A stretch of DNA of 5,503 nt, taken from positions 1 through 5,503 of the forward strand of contig SKII01000139.1 of assembly GCA_007116505.1 (NCBI GenBank). The letters run 5' to 3'. Each line of letters begins with the position of its first letter. The stretch's first letter is position 1. This document shows, in pieces, positions 4,788 through 5,503 of the stretch. The translations under genes were made by a program, and so were the position numbers. Source of the stretch: Nitriliruptoraceae bacterium. GTDB lineage: Bacteria > Actinomycetota > Nitriliruptoria > Nitriliruptorales > Nitriliruptoraceae. A model generated the notes under the pieces. It was not told the origin of the DNA. It saw only the letters and a program-made list of their open reading frames with translations, and did not search any database.

Positions 4788-5503
4788 CTAGGGGATGCGG
4801 TAGCGGACGATGACCACCCCGTCGCCGCCCGGGGAGACGGCGAGGGAGCCGCCGAAGCCGTCATACCCACCACCGCCGATCCGGGTCGTCCCCGGGGCGG
4901 GCGTGCCGAAGCCTGAGCTCGAGCGGCCCGGACCACCGGCGCCGTAGCCGCTCGCGGTGGTGGGATGGGCACGGCTGTGCTGCCACACCCGCCAGCCGAG
5001 CCGTCGCCCGACGTCCCTCGCGTCGTAGAGCTCCCACCCGAGGGCGCCGCCGTTCCCCCCGCCACCGAGCCCACCGAGCCCGACCACCCCGGTGGAGAGG
5101 TGGCTGATGGAGCCACCACCGCCACCCCCGTAGACGACCGGCGCACCCGTCATCGTGGAGACGCGTCCGTCCCCGCCCCGCCCTCCTGACGCCGTCTGGA
5201 CCGAACCTCCCGCGGTCGCAGGAGAACCGGCCTGTCCTGCCCCGCCGCCACCCCCGCCACCGAAGCCACCCTCGTCGGTCCCGGTGACCCCGGCACCTCC
5301 GGCGTTGCCCTGCGCCGTGCCGCGTCCCTGCGCCACGTCCACCGCCCACCGCGGTGAGCCCGAGCGCCGTGGAGTCCCCGCCGTTCGCACCGTTGCTCGA
5401 TGCGGTCATGCCGGACCCGCCGTTCCCGACCACGACGGGGAAGGCGCCGGTCCCCTCGAGCGGGTGCGCGAGCACCTCGCGGACACCGCCACCCCCACCG
5501 CCA
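4788..5503 (-). CDS. glycine-rich repetitive protein, 5' end beyond the window, with a probable +1 frameshift
   Basis: The product resembles the glycine-rich domain proteins found in phage tail/fibre regions and on bacterial surfaces; its function is unknown. From the right edge one frame reads GGGGGGVREVLAHPLEG, VVVGNGGSG, NGGDSTALGLTAVGGG and then becomes arginine-rich. The next frame continues the same pattern: GTAQGNAGGAGVTG, FGGGGGGGAG, VVYGGGGGGSISH, LGGLGGGGNGGA, and the typical ending GDGVVIVRYRIP before TAG at 4788-4790. A single extra base near 5326-5349 explains the switch. Removing one base of the ccc run at 5326-5328 restores GGGRGAGRGTAQGNAGGAG. If this is not a sequencing error, the gene is a pseudogene or uses frameshifting; ATG at 5390 in the downstream frame is unlikely as a true start. 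About 4950-5050 encodes an unusual Trp/Arg-containing stretch (GWELYDARDVGRRLGWRVWQ) amid glycine. No signal peptide is visible because the N-terminus is missing. The gene converges on tRNA-Arg. Confidence 0.7.

Noticed and set aside
4965..5189. Proline-rich plus-strand frame opposite the glycine-rich gene
   Set aside because: Proline runs are simply the complement of GGN glycine codons; there is no ribosome binding site or domain.
5041..5275. Repeated ccgccacc-type tracts as a possible satellite or CRISPR-like repeat
   Set aside because: Spacing is irregular and the tracts are explained by runs of glycine codons on the minus strand; there are no conserved repeat-spacer units.

Overview
The window is high-GC bacterial chromosome with strong G/C bias at third codon positions and several GTG starts. 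It carries ordinary housekeeping genes and single tRNA genes. The tig-clpP order with a tRNA-Pro(TGG) gene just upstream of tig, actinobacterial-type promoter -10 hexamers (TANNNT), and tRNA genes without encoded CCA all suggest an actinomycete-type genome (Actinomycetota). Genus or class cannot be fixed from the sequence alone.

Layout. Minus strand, from the left edge: the 5' part of clpP (cut by the window edge before its catalytic serine), then tig (trigger factor) directly upstream of it. These two form a protein folding and quality-control cluster that reads leftward, separated by a 98-150 nt spacer containing a hairpin next to the tig stop and a possible clpP promoter. A short gap with a tRNA-Pro promoter follows, then tRNA-Pro(TGG) on the plus strand. 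A short HPF/RaiA-like ribosome hibernation gene lies on the minus strand and converges with tRNA-Pro. Next on the plus strand come tRNA-Gly(TCC), an ACT-domain malic enzyme gene, and a YbaK-like tRNA-editing-domain gene whose GTG start overlaps the malic enzyme stop. tRNA-Arg(TCT) follows, also on the plus strand. The right edge holds a minus-strand glycine-rich protein gene, incomplete at its 5' end and apparently carrying a +1 frameshift.

Functional themes. Most of the window serves translation and protein fate: trigger factor receives nascent chains, ClpP degrades proteins, the HPF-like protein would bind idle ribosomes, YbaK-family proteins hydrolyse mischarged aminoacyl-tRNA, and there are three tRNA genes. 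The malic enzyme links the C4 pool to pyruvate and is the only clearly metabolic gene. The glycine-rich protein is the only accessory-looking gene.

I found no convincing undescribed multi-gene system, CRISPR array, insertion sequence or integration site. The points most worth checking are the frameshift in the glycine-rich gene, the apparent loss of the canonical catalytic lysine in the YbaK-like protein, the 30-bp coding repeat in the trigger factor tail, and the short HPF-like gene set between two tRNA genes.
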